NCBI RefSeq assembly: GCF_024699925.1
Contig: NZ_JAJOMX010000001.1
Coordinates: 62,001 to 126,000, forward strand
Direction: 5' to 3'
Origin: Mesorhizobium sp. J428
GTDB lineage: Bacteria; Pseudomonadota; Alphaproteobacteria; Rhizobiales; Rhizobiaceae
Length of the DNA: 64,000 nucleotides
A model generated the notes under the pieces. The model saw nothing but the letters and a program-made list of their open reading frames with translations. It searched no databases and was not told where the DNA came from. The translations under genes and the position numbers were made by a program. How positions within the stretch are numbered: position 1 is the stretch's first letter; each line of letters opens with the position of its first letter. Positions 1-8,334 of this stretch are shown piece after piece.

Positions 1-1131
1 ATGCACCACCTGTTCCTAGGCATCGACCCGACCGAGCTCGGCCAAGCGCCGTTCGCGCTCGCCGTGTCGGGCGCGATGCAGTTCTGGGCGCATGAGATCG
101 GCATCGAGGTGAGCAAGGGCGCGCGCCTCTACACCCTGCCCTGCATCGCCGGCCATGTCGGCGCGGACGCGGCCGGCGCCACACTGTCGGAAGGCCCCTA
201 CCGGCAGGACCGCATGATGCTGCTGGTGGATGTCGGCACCAATGCCGAGATCGTGCTCGGCAATCGTTCGCGAGTGGTGGCGGCCTCCTCCCCCACCGGC
301 CCGGCTTTCGAAGGCGCGGAAATCTCGTCCGGCCAGCGGGCGGCCCCCGGCGCGATCGAGCGGGTGCGGATCGATCCCGAGACGCTGGAGCCGCGATATC
401 GCGTCATCGGCGTCGACAAATGGTCGGACGAGGACGGTTTCGAGGAGGAAGCGAAGGCGACCGGCGTGACCGGCATCTGCGGCTCGGCGATCATCGAAGT
501 CGTGGCGGAGATGTATCTCAGCGGCATCATCTCCGAGGACGGCGTGGTCGACGGCAGCATGGCCGCGCGCACGCCGCGCATCCTCTCCAACGGCCGCACT
601 TTCTCCTACCTCTTGCGCGACGGCGAGCCGCGCATCACGGTGACGCAGAACGATGTGCGTGCGATCCAGCTCGCCAAGGCAGCGCTCTATGCCGGCATCA
701 AGCTGTTGATGGACAAGCAGGGCGTGAGCGAGGTCGACACGATCCGCTTCGCCGGTGCCTTCGGCTCCTTTATCGACCCGAAATACGCCATGGTGCTGGG
801 CCTCATCCCCGACTGCGACCTGACCGAGGTGAAGGCCGTGGGCAACGCCGCCGGCACCGGTGCTCTGATGGCGCTGCTCAACCGCGAGCATCGCCGCGAG
901 ATCGAGCGTGAGGTCGCCAAGATCGAGAAGATCGAGACCGCGCTGGAGCCGGATTTCCAGCAGCTCTTCATCAACGCCATGGCGCTGCCGAACAAGGTCG
1001 ACCCGTTCCCGAAGCTCGCCGCCGCGGTGAAGCTGCCGCCGAAAAAGCAGCTCCCCGAGGGCGAAGCTGGCGACGGAGCGCCGCGCCGACGCTCGCGCGA
1101 GGAGCGCGCGGCACGACGCGGGCGGGACTGA
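1..1131 (+). CDS. ASKHA-domain (RACo/RamA-like, DUF4445) corrinoid activation protein, C-terminal part
   Basis: This is the C-terminal ATPase half of a protein of the RACo/RamA family, which reductively reactivates the Co(II) form of corrinoid methyltransferase proteins using ATP. The 376 visible residues contain the sugar-kinase/Hsp70-type phosphate loop LLVDVGTNAEIV (about residues 74-85), SPTGPAFEGAEISSG (about 97-111) and a second glycine-rich motif FAGAFGSFID (about 252-261). Family members are usually well over 600 residues with an N-terminal 2Fe-2S ferredoxin domain. The ATG at base 1 is therefore probably an internal methionine and the gene begins left of the window. The last 45 residues are a charged Lys/Arg/Glu-rich tail. 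The methyltransferase or corrinoid partners would be expected upstream, outside the window. Confidence 0.8.
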   Translation: MHHLFLGIDPTELGQAPFALAVSGAMQFWAHEIGIEVSKGARLYTLPCIAGHVGADAAGATLSEGPYRQDRMMLLVDVGTNAEIVLGNRSRVVAASSPTGPAFEGAEISSGQRAAPGAIERVRIDPETLEPRYRVIGVDKWSDEDGFEEEAKATGVTGICGSAIIEVVAEMYLSGIISEDGVVDGSMAARTPRILSNGRTFSYLLRDGEPRITVTQNDVRAIQLAKAALYAGIKLLMDKQGVSEVDTIRFAGAFGSFIDPKYAMVLGLIPDCDLTEVKAVGNAAGTGALMALLNREHRREIEREVAKIEKIETALEPDFQQLFINAMALPNKVDPFPKLAAAVKLPPKKQLPEGEAGDGAPRRRSREERAARRGRD

Positions 1132-1209
1132 GCCGGTTACGAAGCACCGGCCCGGCGGCGCGGGGATGAAACCCGCCGCCTCTATCCGCCTCCCTGACAG
1201 GAGGCCGAT
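1132..1209. other. short intergenic gap with a weak GC hairpin
   Basis: Between the ASKHA gene and the small gene at 1210 lies a GC-rich inverted repeat (GGCGGC near 1153 pairing with GCCGCC near 1175). No T-run follows it, so it is at best a weak transcript end. The Shine-Dalgarno sequence AGGAGG at 1199-1204 belongs to the next gene. Confidence 0.3.
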
Positions 1210-1383
1210 ATGTTCCCGTTCGATATGATTGCCCGCTATGCTCAGCGCCGTCGCGATGCACGGAGGCGACGCCGCATGGAGGAGCTGCTGGACGCGCTCG
1301 ATCCCGAGATCAGGCGCGATATCGGCTGGCGCCGGAAGCGCAGGCGGCGGCCGCCCTATGCCTGGGGCATGCCGGACTCTTGA
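1210..1383 (+). CDS. small Arg-rich DUF1127-like protein
   Basis: This 57-residue, strongly basic protein starts at an ATG five bases after a perfect AGGAGG. It reads MFPFDMIARYAQ, then an Arg-rich stretch, then LLDALDPEIRRDIGW (about residues 26-40) and a second Arg-rich stretch. The pattern of a leucine-spaced helix followed by a DIGW/DIGL motif is the hallmark of DUF1127 (YjiS-like) proteins, which are common in rhizobia. In some species these are linked to RNA binding, phosphate or carbon metabolism and stress. Two more DIGW proteins occur near 7.0-7.6 kb and a more divergent relative at 18.1 kb. No specific function can be assigned. Confidence 0.65.
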   Translation: MFPFDMIARYAQRRRDARRRRRMEELLDALDPEIRRDIGWRRKRRRRPPYAWGMPDS

Positions 1384-1453
1384 CCCAGCCGGCAAACGGA
1401 TCGATCTTTGCGCGGAGGGAGGAACGAAGGTCCGTCGAGTGGGTTCTGCGCGC

Positions 1454-2401
1454 ATGCCCAGCCTCAAGTCCCGTATCGTCTCGCTCTATCTCCGCAGCAC
1501 CCGCAAGAAGGCCTTTGCCAGTGCTGCGGAAATGAACCGCTGGATCGCGCGCGCCCGCATGTTCGAGGATCACAGGCCGCCGGCCGCGCTCTCGCGGCGT
1601 CTCGACATCGCGCGCCGCGAGGTGCTCGGGGCCCCGGTCTATGACGTCGCGCCGCGCGGCGGCCAGGGCGGCAGGCGGATACTTTACCTGCACGGCGGCG
1701 CCTATGTGTTTGAAATCACGCCGTTTCACTGGCGGCTGATCGCCGAAATGGCGGAACGCCTCGACGCCCGCATCACCGTGCCGGTCTATCCGATCGCGCC
1801 CGAACACCGCTTCGAGGAGATGTTCGGCATGGTGATGGAGACCTATCGCAGGATGCTGGCGGAGAGCCCGACCGGCGAGATCGTCTTCATGGGCGATTCC
1901 GCCGGCGGCAACATGGCCGTGGTGCTGACCATGATGGCGGCCGAAGAAGGCCTCGCTGGTCCTGCCCGCCACGTGCTGATCTCGCCCGGCCTCGACATGA
2001 CGCTGGAAAATCCCGACGTCGCACAGGCGGCGCGGCTCGATCCCTGGCTCGATATCGAGGGCGGCCTGGAGGCGATCCGCCACTATGCGCCGCATATGGA
2101 CCGTGCCGACTGGCGCATCAGCCCGATCAAGGGCGACCTCTCGGTGCTGCCGCCGATGCTCATCCTCGCCGGCGAATTCGACCTTTTGACACTGGACACG
2201 ATCCGCTTCGCCGACCTCGCCCGGCGCGCGGGCGTCGAGGTGGAGCTGGTGGTCGAGCCCGGCATGATGCATGTCTGGCCGCTGATCGACATGCCCGAGG
2301 CCCGCCGCGCGCGGAACCTGATCGTGGAGTTCCTGAACAGCGACGTGCCGGACCGCGATCGCAGGAGAGCGCCCGAAGCCGCCGTTTCCCGCGCGTATTG
2401 A
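1454..2401 (+). CDS. alpha/beta hydrolase, HSL-type esterase (first of a tandem pair)
   Basis: This 315-residue carboxylesterase belongs to the hormone-sensitive-lipase group. The oxyanion-hole motif HGGAY is at residues 80-84, the nucleophile elbow GDSAGG has Ser149, and the likely triad partners are Asp243 (GEFDLL) and His273 (MMHVWPL). The ATG at 1454 is chosen because it aligns with the start of the paralogue downstream. An in-frame GTG at 1439 lies closer to the good ribosome-binding sequence GGAGG/GAAGG (1414-1430) and would add five residues. No signal peptide is seen, so the protein is probably cytoplasmic. The substrate is unknown; such enzymes hydrolyse short acyl esters. Confidence 0.85.
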   Translation: MPSLKSRIVSLYLRSTRKKAFASAAEMNRWIARARMFEDHRPPAALSRRLDIARREVLGAPVYDVAPRGGQGGRRILYLHGGAYVFEITPFHWRLIAEMAERLDARITVPVYPIAPEHRFEEMFGMVMETYRRMLAESPTGEIVFMGDSAGGNMAVVLTMMAAEEGLAGPARHVLISPGLDMTLENPDVAQAARLDPWLDIEGGLEAIRHYAPHMDRADWRISPIKGDLSVLPPMLILAGEFDLLTLDTIRFADLARRAGVEVELVVEPGMMHVWPLIDMPEARRARNLIVEFLNSDVPDRDRRRAPEAAVSRAY

Positions 2402-2446
2402 CTAAGCGGGCGGCCGCACTACTACTCCCGCGCCTGGGAGGACGCC

Positions 2447-3361
2447 ATGGCCAGCCTGAAATCGCATTTCTACGCCTTCGTGCTGAAGCGCACGCGCAAG
2501 AAGGCGTTCATGTCCGAGGAAGGGCTGCGGCAGCGCCTCGCCAAGATGCGCCTGGTCGAGGACCACAGCCCGCCCGACAAGGTGAAAGACCGCCTCGACA
2601 TCACCCAACGCGAGGTGCAGGGCCATGTAGTCTACGAGGCTCGGCCGAAGGCGGGCACGGCCGGACGGCGGCTCCTCTACCTGCATGGCGGGGCATATTG
2701 TTTCGAACTCACGCCGTTTCACTGGCTTCTGATCGCCGAACTGGCCGAGCGCCTGTCGGCGCAGGTGACGGTTCCGATCTATCCGCTCGCGCCCGAACAC
2801 CAGTTCGACCAGATCTACGGGATGGCCGGCGAAGTCTACCGTCAGGTCTTTGCCGAAGCGCCGCATGCCGCGATCGTCGGCGACTCCGCCGGCGCCAACA
2901 TGGCGCTGGTGCTGACCATGATGGCGGCCGAGAGAGGCGAACCAATCGCCTCGTCGCTGGCGCTGCTGTCGCCGAGCGTCGATTCCTCGCTCGCCAATCC
3001 CGAGGTGCGGGACTATGCGAAACGCGATCCCTGGCTCGACATTCCCGGCGCGCTGGCGGCGATGCACATGTATGCCGGCGCTCTGAAGCTCGACGACTGG
3101 CGCATCAGCCCGATCTACGGCAACGTCGCGGCGCTGCCGCGCACGCTGATCTTCTCCGGCACGCGCGACCTGCTCTATCCGGACACCGTCCTGTTCGTGG
3201 ACAAGGCGCGGGCGGCCGGCGTCGACATCGAGCTGGTGCGGGCGGACGGGATGTTCCACGTCTGGCCGCTGCTCGACATCCCCGAAGCGCGGCCCGCCCG
3301 CGACAGGATGGTCGCCTTCCTGGAACAGGCTCCGGCACAGACGGCCGCGAAGGCGGCCTGA
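2447..3361 (+). CDS. alpha/beta hydrolase, HSL-type esterase (second of a tandem pair)
   Basis: This 304-residue protein is a close paralogue of the preceding gene, 45 bases downstream on the same strand. It has HGGAY at residues 80-84, GDSAGAN with Ser147, a GTRDLL motif that supplies the likely Asp, and FHVWPL for His. The ATG at 2447 follows GGGAGG at 2435-2440. The two proteins align along their whole length, including the N-terminal SLKS and TRKKAF segments, which indicates a local tandem duplication followed by divergence. The products are probably cytoplasmic esterases with different acyl preferences. The gene converges on ligD with only three bases between the stop codons. Confidence 0.85.
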   Translation: MASLKSHFYAFVLKRTRKKAFMSEEGLRQRLAKMRLVEDHSPPDKVKDRLDITQREVQGHVVYEARPKAGTAGRRLLYLHGGAYCFELTPFHWLLIAELAERLSAQVTVPIYPLAPEHQFDQIYGMAGEVYRQVFAEAPHAAIVGDSAGANMALVLTMMAAERGEPIASSLALLSPSVDSSLANPEVRDYAKRDPWLDIPGALAAMHMYAGALKLDDWRISPIYGNVAALPRTLIFSGTRDLLYPDTVLFVDKARAAGVDIELVRADGMFHVWPLLDIPEARPARDRMVAFLEQAPAQTAAKAA

Positions 3362-3364
3362 CGG

Positions 3365-5895
3365 TTATCCGCCTGCGACGCTAGCCATGATCTCGCTGGT
3401 GATCGACTGTTTCCAGCCGTCGGCCGCCTTCCAGGGATCGGCCTGAGTCAGGCGCTGCTCCATGTCGCCGATGTGGAAGCTGTTCGCCGCCTCCAGATCC
3501 TTCAGCTCCCCCCACGACACCGGCGTCGCCACCGGCGCGCCCTTGCGGCGGCGGGTCGAATAGGGGCAGATCGCGGTGGAGCCGCGCTCGTTGCGCAGAT
3601 AGTCGACAAAGATGCGCCCCTTGCGCTTGGCCTTCGACATGTTGGCGACGTAGCGGTCCGGCGCCTCGTCCTCGAGCATTTTGGCAAAGCCCTTGGCAAA
3701 CTCCTTCACCTGCGGCCACTCCACGCGCGGCGCGATCGGCGCTATGACGTGGACGCCCTTGCCGCCCGTGACCATCGGGACGGTCTTCAGGCCGATCTTC
3801 TCCAACCGAGCATGCAGGTCGAACGCCGCGTCGCGCACGTCGGCGAAGCCCAGCCCCTCGTCCGGGTCGAGGTCGAACACCAGTCGGTCGGGCTTTTCCA
3901 ACTTGTCGATGCGCGAGCCCCAGATATGGAACTCCAGCGTGCCCATCTGCACGCCCGCGATCAGCGCCGACAGGTCTTCCGCGTAAAGATAATTGTCCCG
4001 CTTGCCATCGCTTTCCTCGATTTCCATCCGCTTCAGTTCGTCGGGAAAGCCGCGGGAATCGTGCTTCTGGAAGAAGCACTGGCCGCCCTCCCCGTCGGGG
4101 CAGCGCACCAGGCTGAGCAAACGATGCGTCACATGCGGCAGGATCCGCTTCGCCACGCGCTCGTAATGCGCGGCGAGATCGGCCTTGGTCACGCCCTGCT
4201 CTTCGAACAGCACCTTCTGCGGGCTGGAGAGCTTAACGCCGGCAAAGATATCGCGCGTCTCATGCTGCATGGCCGTCTCCCTCGGTATCTCCAGCACCAC
4301 GTCCTTCGCGGGCTTGTCGCCGCGGATCCCGCGCACCACGCCGTGGCGAACCACACCATCGGCCGTGAACTCAGCCATGTCGACCTCTATGACGAGCTCC
4401 GGCTTGAGCCAGACCACGCCACGCGCCATCTCGCGCGGAACGGAGACGAAAGGCGACGACTTGCGCACAAGGGAGCCGACGAGCTCTTCCACCTCGCCAA
4501 GCGTATCTCCCTCGAAGGCGCCGACCCGCCCCTTGTAGGTGAGCTCGCCATCCTCCATCACGCCGATCAGCAGCGAGCGGACGGTGCGGCCGCGCTTGTC
4601 CGACGGCGCATAGCCGCCGACGATGAACTCCTGCCGCTTCGTGCACTTGATCTTCAACCAGCTCCGCCCGCGGCCGGATATGTACGGATCGTCCGCGCGC
4701 TTGGCGACGATGCCTTCATGCCCGGCCGAGCAGACCTGCCGGAAGACCTCGTCCGCCTTGCCGAGAACATGGGTGGAGAACAGCAGCGGCTCGCTGCCGG
4801 CGCTGATCAACGCTTCCAGCTTCGCCTTGCGCTCGGTGAGAGGCAGTCGCGTCAGATCCTCCCCGTCCAGTTCGAGCAGGTCGAAGACGAAGCAGGACAA
4901 GTCCCTGCCGCCGGCCTTGATCTCCTTCTGCAGAGTGGAGAAGTCGGTCTTTCCATTGCGGTCGAAAGCAACGATCTCGCCATCTATCAGCGCAGAGCCG
5001 ACACCAAGTGCCGCGGCCGCAGCGGCGATGCCGGGGAATTTGCCGGTCCAGTCGAGGCCGCTGCGTGTGTAGATCCTGGCCTCTTCACCGGCCACCGCGA
5101 TCAGCGCGCGGTAGCCGTCATACTTCATCTCGGCCAGCCACTCGCCGCCGTCGGGCGCTTCGCCGACCAGCGTCGCGAGCGTACTTCGCGCCAGCGCGGC
5201 ACTGGCAATTCCTTCGAGACCTTACGCGCCGGCGGATCGACCTTGCCCGTCAATCCGCCCTCGGGTCGCTTCGCCGTCAGGTCGCTCTTGCTTAGGCCAC
5301 GGCCGCCCTTCGCGATCTGCGCCATGGTGCGGCCCGACGCGACGCTCTTGGTGAACCGGTTCAGCACGTCGCCGCGCGGTGGGACGAATCCCTCCTCGCG
5401 ATGCTTGATCATCAGCCAGTTCTCGCGCTTTTCCCGACCGCGGGGCTTCATGCGGACAAGCGTCCACTCGCCCTTGAGGCGCTCGCCGTCGAGACGGAAG
5501 ACGATCTTGCCCTCCTTCAGCCCGCTCTCGAAATCGCCGACCGGCTCCCAGGTGCCGCGATCCCACAGCATCACCGTGCCACCGCCATACTCCTTCTCAG
5601 GGATCGTGCCCTCGAAGGCGCCGTAGGCGAGAGGATGGTCTTCCGTGCGTACAGCCAGCCGTTTTTCGGCCGGATCGTAGCTCGGGCCGCGCGTCACGGC
5701 CCAGCTCTTCAGCACGCCCGCCCATTCGAGGCGGAAGTCGTAGTGGAGGCGCGTCGCATCATGCTTCTGGACGACGAAGGCGAGCCCCTCGCCGGCAGCC
5801 TTCGGCGCGGGCCTGTCGTCGGGCTCCGCGGTCTTCGAGAAATCCCGCTTCGCCCTGTATTCCCTGAGCAGTTCGTCGACGGCCGGCCGCTCCAT
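3365..5895 (-). CDS. ligD: LigD-type ATP-dependent DNA ligase (3'-phosphoesterase, ligase, polymerase/primase); frameshifted
   Basis: This is the multifunctional enzyme of bacterial non-homologous end joining, which normally works with Ku. The order is an N-terminal 3'-phosphoesterase domain with HDATRLHYDFRLEW and SWAVTRGPS, a ligase domain with catalytic lysine motif KYDGYR and DGEIVAF, and a C-terminal primase/polymerase domain with FDLDPDEGLGF. The N-terminal part is in one frame from 5895 to 5125. The ligase-polymerase part is in another, and its conserved lead-in STLATLVGEAP begins near 5195. The 2531-base span is one base short of a whole number of codons, so a single-base loss near 5170-5200 is likely. 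The ATG at 5128 would place the catalytic lysine at residue 2, so it is not a credible independent start. Restored length is about 843 residues, normal for LigD. No ku gene is in the window. Confidence 0.85.
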
Positions 5896-5921
5896 GATGT
5901 GTTACGACGCCTCCATACGGA

Positions 5922-5947
5922 TGCGGCGGCCCGGACGGGCCGCCGCA
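5922..5947. other. GC-rich intergenic hairpin
   Basis: A ten-base perfect stem (GCGGCGGCCC with GGGCCGCCGC, four-base loop) lies between the 3' end of the LysR gene and the 5' end of ligD. Neither strand has a T-tract after it, so it is not a classical terminator. It may still pause polymerase or protect the LysR mRNA 3' end. Confidence 0.35.
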
Positions 5948-5983
5948 CGAAAAACCCCGGTCGGGCGCGGAAGTTCCCGCCGC

Positions 5984-6895
5984 TCAGGCGGCGAGCGCGA
6001 AGCGGCCGTTTTCCTTGAACGCTTCCATCGTCGCGCGGATATGGTCGGCCGCCGCCCGCACCGGCGCGCTGGCGTCCGGACGTACAATCATCACCAGATT
6101 GTAGGTGCCGAGCTCCGGCAGACCGTCCTTCGGCCCCAGGATAACGAGATCTTCGCCGATGAACGACTTCGGCAGCGGCGCGACCGCGAGGTCTGCGAGG
6201 ATCGCCGAGCGCTGGCCGGAGGTGTGGGCGCTCATATAGGCGATGCGGTAGTCGCGTCCGCTGGTGCTCAGCGCATCCAGTGCGCGGATGCGCCAGGCGC
6301 AGCCCTCCTCCCACAACGATACCGGCAGCGGCTCTCGCATATGCGCGCAACCGCCCCTGGCGCCCGCCCAGGCGATCTGCTCCGTCAGCAGGATCTCCGC
6401 ATCCATGGGGATCACCTTGCCGGAGCAAGTCATCAGCGTGATGTCGAGCTCGCGATCGTCCATGCGCCGGCGCAGATTGGAACTCTGGTCGATGACGACG
6501 TCGACCGCGACCGAAGGGTGGGACTGCGCGAAGCGGCGCAATACGTCGGGCAGCACGCGCTCGCCATAGTCGTCCGGCGAGCCCAGCCGCACGACGCCCT
6601 GGATGTCGGGCATGACGAACTTGGAAACGGCCTCGCGGTTGATCGCGAGCAACCGGCGCGCATAGCCGATGAGGATCTCGCCGTCCGCGGTGAGCGATAC
6701 GGAGCGCGCGTCGCGCGTGAACAGCGCGCGCCCGAGCGTCTCTTCCAGCTTCTTGATCTGCATCGACACGGCCGAGGGCGTGCGGAACACCGCATTGGCC
6801 GCGAGCGTGAAGCTTCCGGTCTCGGCGATCGCCACGAAGGTGCGCAGCACGTCGAGTTCCAGTAGCGGCAAAGGATGGTTGAGCGGAGCGTTCAT
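5984..6895 (-). CDS. LysR-family transcriptional regulator (LrhA/HexA-like)
   Basis: This 303-residue regulator has an N-terminal winged helix-turn-helix at about residues 14-73 (LDVLRTFVAIAETGSFTLAA, then SAVSMQIKKLEETLG) and a C-terminal periplasmic-binding-like effector domain. The text VRLGSPDDYGERVLP at the start of the effector domain is typical of the LrhA/HexA/PecT subgroup. The gene is divergent from the short DIGW protein at 7025, with 129 bases between the starts, so the regulator may control that gene and itself. The domain sequence does not resemble the VtlR/LsrB group that controls DUF1127 genes in Brucella. The ligand is unknown. Confidence 0.85.
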   Translation of the reverse strand: MNAPLNHPLPLLELDVLRTFVAIAETGSFTLAANAVFRTPSAVSMQIKKLEETLGRALFTRDARSVSLTADGEILIGYARRLLAINREAVSKFVMPDIQGVVRLGSPDDYGERVLPDVLRRFAQSHPSVAVDVVIDQSSNLRRRMDDRELDITLMTCSGKVIPMDAEILLTEQIAWAGARGGCAHMREPLPVSLWEEGCAWRIRALDALSTSGRDYRIAYMSAHTSGQRSAILADLAVAPLPKSFIGEDLVILGPKDGLPELGTYNLVMIVRPDASAPVRAAADHIRATMEAFKENGRFALAA

Positions 6896-7024
6896 GGAGC
6901 CCTCAGTTCAGTTTTCTTGATCCAATCGATCATTCCATTTCGTTTGATTGAACTCCATTCCGGTCGCATAGTCAATCTCATGGAAGGACGAGACGCCCTT
7001 TCGCCCCAACGAATGGAGAAAGTC

Positions 7025-7189
7025 ATGTCGATCTACACCGCATTTGCCCAGTTCATCGCAACGCAGCGCGCCCGCCGTCTTCGCATTCGCACCGCCATGC
7101 GCATCGCAGATTTGCCGCACGGCATGCAGAAGGACATCGGCTGGCCCGACGGCATCGATTTCGAGCGTGAATTTCGCGCCCGGTCGTAA
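7025..7189 (+). CDS. DUF1127 small protein
   Basis: This 54-residue protein begins MSIYTAFAQFIATQRARRLR and contains LPHGMQKDIGWP at about residues 30-41, the DUF1127 signature. The start follows GGAG at 7014-7017. It is basic, has no signal peptide and is probably an intracellular RNA- or protein-binding factor. It lies divergent from the LysR gene and 222 bases upstream of a second DUF1127 gene with the same MSI- start and QKDIGWP motif, which points to local duplication. Confidence 0.75.
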   Translation: MSIYTAFAQFIATQRARRLRIRTAMRIADLPHGMQKDIGWPDGIDFEREFRARS

Positions 7190-7411
7190 TCCGCCACCGA
7201 AACGCCGCAATGATGCGGTGAACGGGCGCGGCTTGCATGTTGCACTGCAACAAGGCAATTGCCGACGAATTCGGCGAACCGTGACGAATTGATTCGCAAA
7301 TCGAAACGGTCCGTCAGCCGCCCGCAATAAATTTGAAACAAGAGCTGCCTAAATGGCACGCAATCGAAAGGCTCCTCCCAAGCCTTTCATTGCAAACTCA
7401 AGGAGAGTGAA

Positions 7412-7588
7412 ATGTCCATCATGACCGCGCTCAGCCGCTTTGCGGCCGACTATCGCGCCGCCCGCGCCCGCCAGGAAACCGAACGGTCGATCCGCTCGCT
7501 GCCCGTCGAGATCCAGAAGGACATCGGCTGGCCGGAAGCCTACCGCCACAACACGGTCAACAAGGTCGTGACCGGCGGCTGGTGCTGA
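7412..7588 (+). CDS. DUF1127 small protein
   Basis: This 58-residue protein begins MSIMTALSRFAADYRAARAR, has LPVEIQKDIGWPEAY at about residues 30-44 and ends in GGWC. An AGGAGAG ribosome-binding site at 7401-7407 precedes the ATG by four bases. It is a sister of the gene at 7025. A strong rho-independent terminator follows 40 bases after the stop, so it is probably made as a short, abundant mRNA. The role is unknown. DUF1127 proteins in related bacteria respond to stress or are controlled by LysR regulators, which fits the neighbourhood but is not proof. Confidence 0.75.
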   Translation: MSIMTALSRFAADYRAARARQETERSIRSLPVEIQKDIGWPEAYRHNTVNKVVTGGWC

Positions 7589-7627
7589 TATCGCACGGCG
7601 CTGCGACGGCGCCCTGGCCGAGACCCT

Positions 7628-7664
7628 AAAAGTCCCGCCCCGCAGCTCGCGGCGGGACTTTTGT
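7628..7664 (+). terminator. rho-independent terminator
   Basis: A 12-base perfect stem, AAAAGTCCCGCC at 7628-7639 with GGCGGGACTTTT at 7651-7662, closes an 11-base loop and ends in a T-rich tract. It ends the transcript of the DUF1127 gene at 7412. The complementary A-run means it could also act on the other strand. Confidence 0.85.
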
Positions 7665-7670
7665 TTTCTG

Positions 7671-7958
7671 CCCATCGCGGCGGCAGGTGCCGCGCAGCCA
7701 TGCAACGGCCGCATGACGCATGTGAGCCAGCCGCATGACTGGGTCAAAATCCAAATAATCCCTTTTGTTTCAAACCGTTATCTTGAATTCGGGAATGTTT
7801 CCGGACGTCGCGGTATCGCTTTTACGACGCGGCTGTTCGCTTTTGCCACTGCAAGGATCGCGGCAGATGCCTATATCCGCGCCATGAAAAGAGCTGCTTG
7901 ACGCAGTCATCGCGCCGGCCGCTCCGAGTAAAACGCACGATTTGCTTGGAGAGCTACC
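7671..7958. other. intergenic region without a recognisable gene
   Basis: About 290 bases separate the terminator from the next small gene. A GCATGAC element occurs at about 7711 and 7732. An AT-rich stretch near 7745-7790 is the likely promoter region for the gene at 7959. No credible coding frame is seen. Confidence 0.4.
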
Positions 7959-8099
7959 ATGAAGTTCCTGTCGACCTTCTTCCGCGGCCGCCGCGCCGGC
8001 AACCTCACCACCAGCCTTGAGCGTGCGCGCCTCGGCCGGACGATGCCGGGCCAGACCGCTGCGCTCGCGGCCAACCGCCTCGGCGGTCTCGTGATGTAA
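7959..8099 (+). CDS. small basic protein of unknown function
   Basis: This 46-residue protein starts MKFLSTFFRGRRAGNLTTSL and ends in NRLGGLVM. The start has a GGAGAG sequence eight bases upstream. It is rich in Arg and has an amphipathic N-terminus but lacks the DIGW motif of its neighbours, so it is not assigned to DUF1127. A hairpin follows the stop directly and a strong terminator lies about 60 bases downstream, which supports a real short transcript. No function can be given. Confidence 0.5.
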   Translation: MKFLSTFFRGRRAGNLTTSLERARLGRTMPGQTAALAANRLGGLVM

Positions 8100-8107
8100 A
8101 GCATACC

Positions 8108-8190
8108 GGAGCCGTTCCCTCCCGCGGCTCCGTCTTCTTCCAGTCAAGACCTCCTTGCCCGCGCAGCGCAAGCTGCGTGGGCTTTTTCTT
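8108..8190 (+). terminator. two consecutive hairpins, the second a strong rho-independent terminator
   Basis: The first stem (GGAGCCG at 8108-8114 with CGGCTCC at 8125-8131) is followed by a T/C-rich tract. The second (GCCCGCGCAGC at 8157-8167 with GCTGCGTGGGC at 8172-8182, loop GCAA) is followed by TTTTTCTTTTT and is a textbook terminator for the small gene at 7959. Confidence 0.85.
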
Positions 8191-8334
8191 TTTGCGACAC
8201 GAAAAGAGGGCCATGTCGCATTCGGATCAGCCGCTGCCGCAATCACATTGACATTTCCCGACGTTCCGGATGACACTTTTCCTATCGCGACGATGAAAGC
8301 CGTTCGCCGATAGCCAGGTTTCCGGGAGTGTTTC

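Noticed and set aside
1421..1445. EcfG-like promoter motif GGAAC-N16-GGTT before the first hydrolase
   Set aside because: It would place the transcription start at or beyond the start codon, and the GGAGG/GAAGG text there is better read as a ribosome-binding site.
5125..5128. LigD read as two translationally coupled genes
   Set aside because: The second product would begin one residue before the catalytic lysine and lose the conserved STLATLVGEAP lead-in, which is present in the same frame upstream.
7713..7901. 62-codon open frame between small genes
   Set aside because: It has no ribosome-binding site, no recognisable features, and overlaps the likely promoter region of the gene at 7959.
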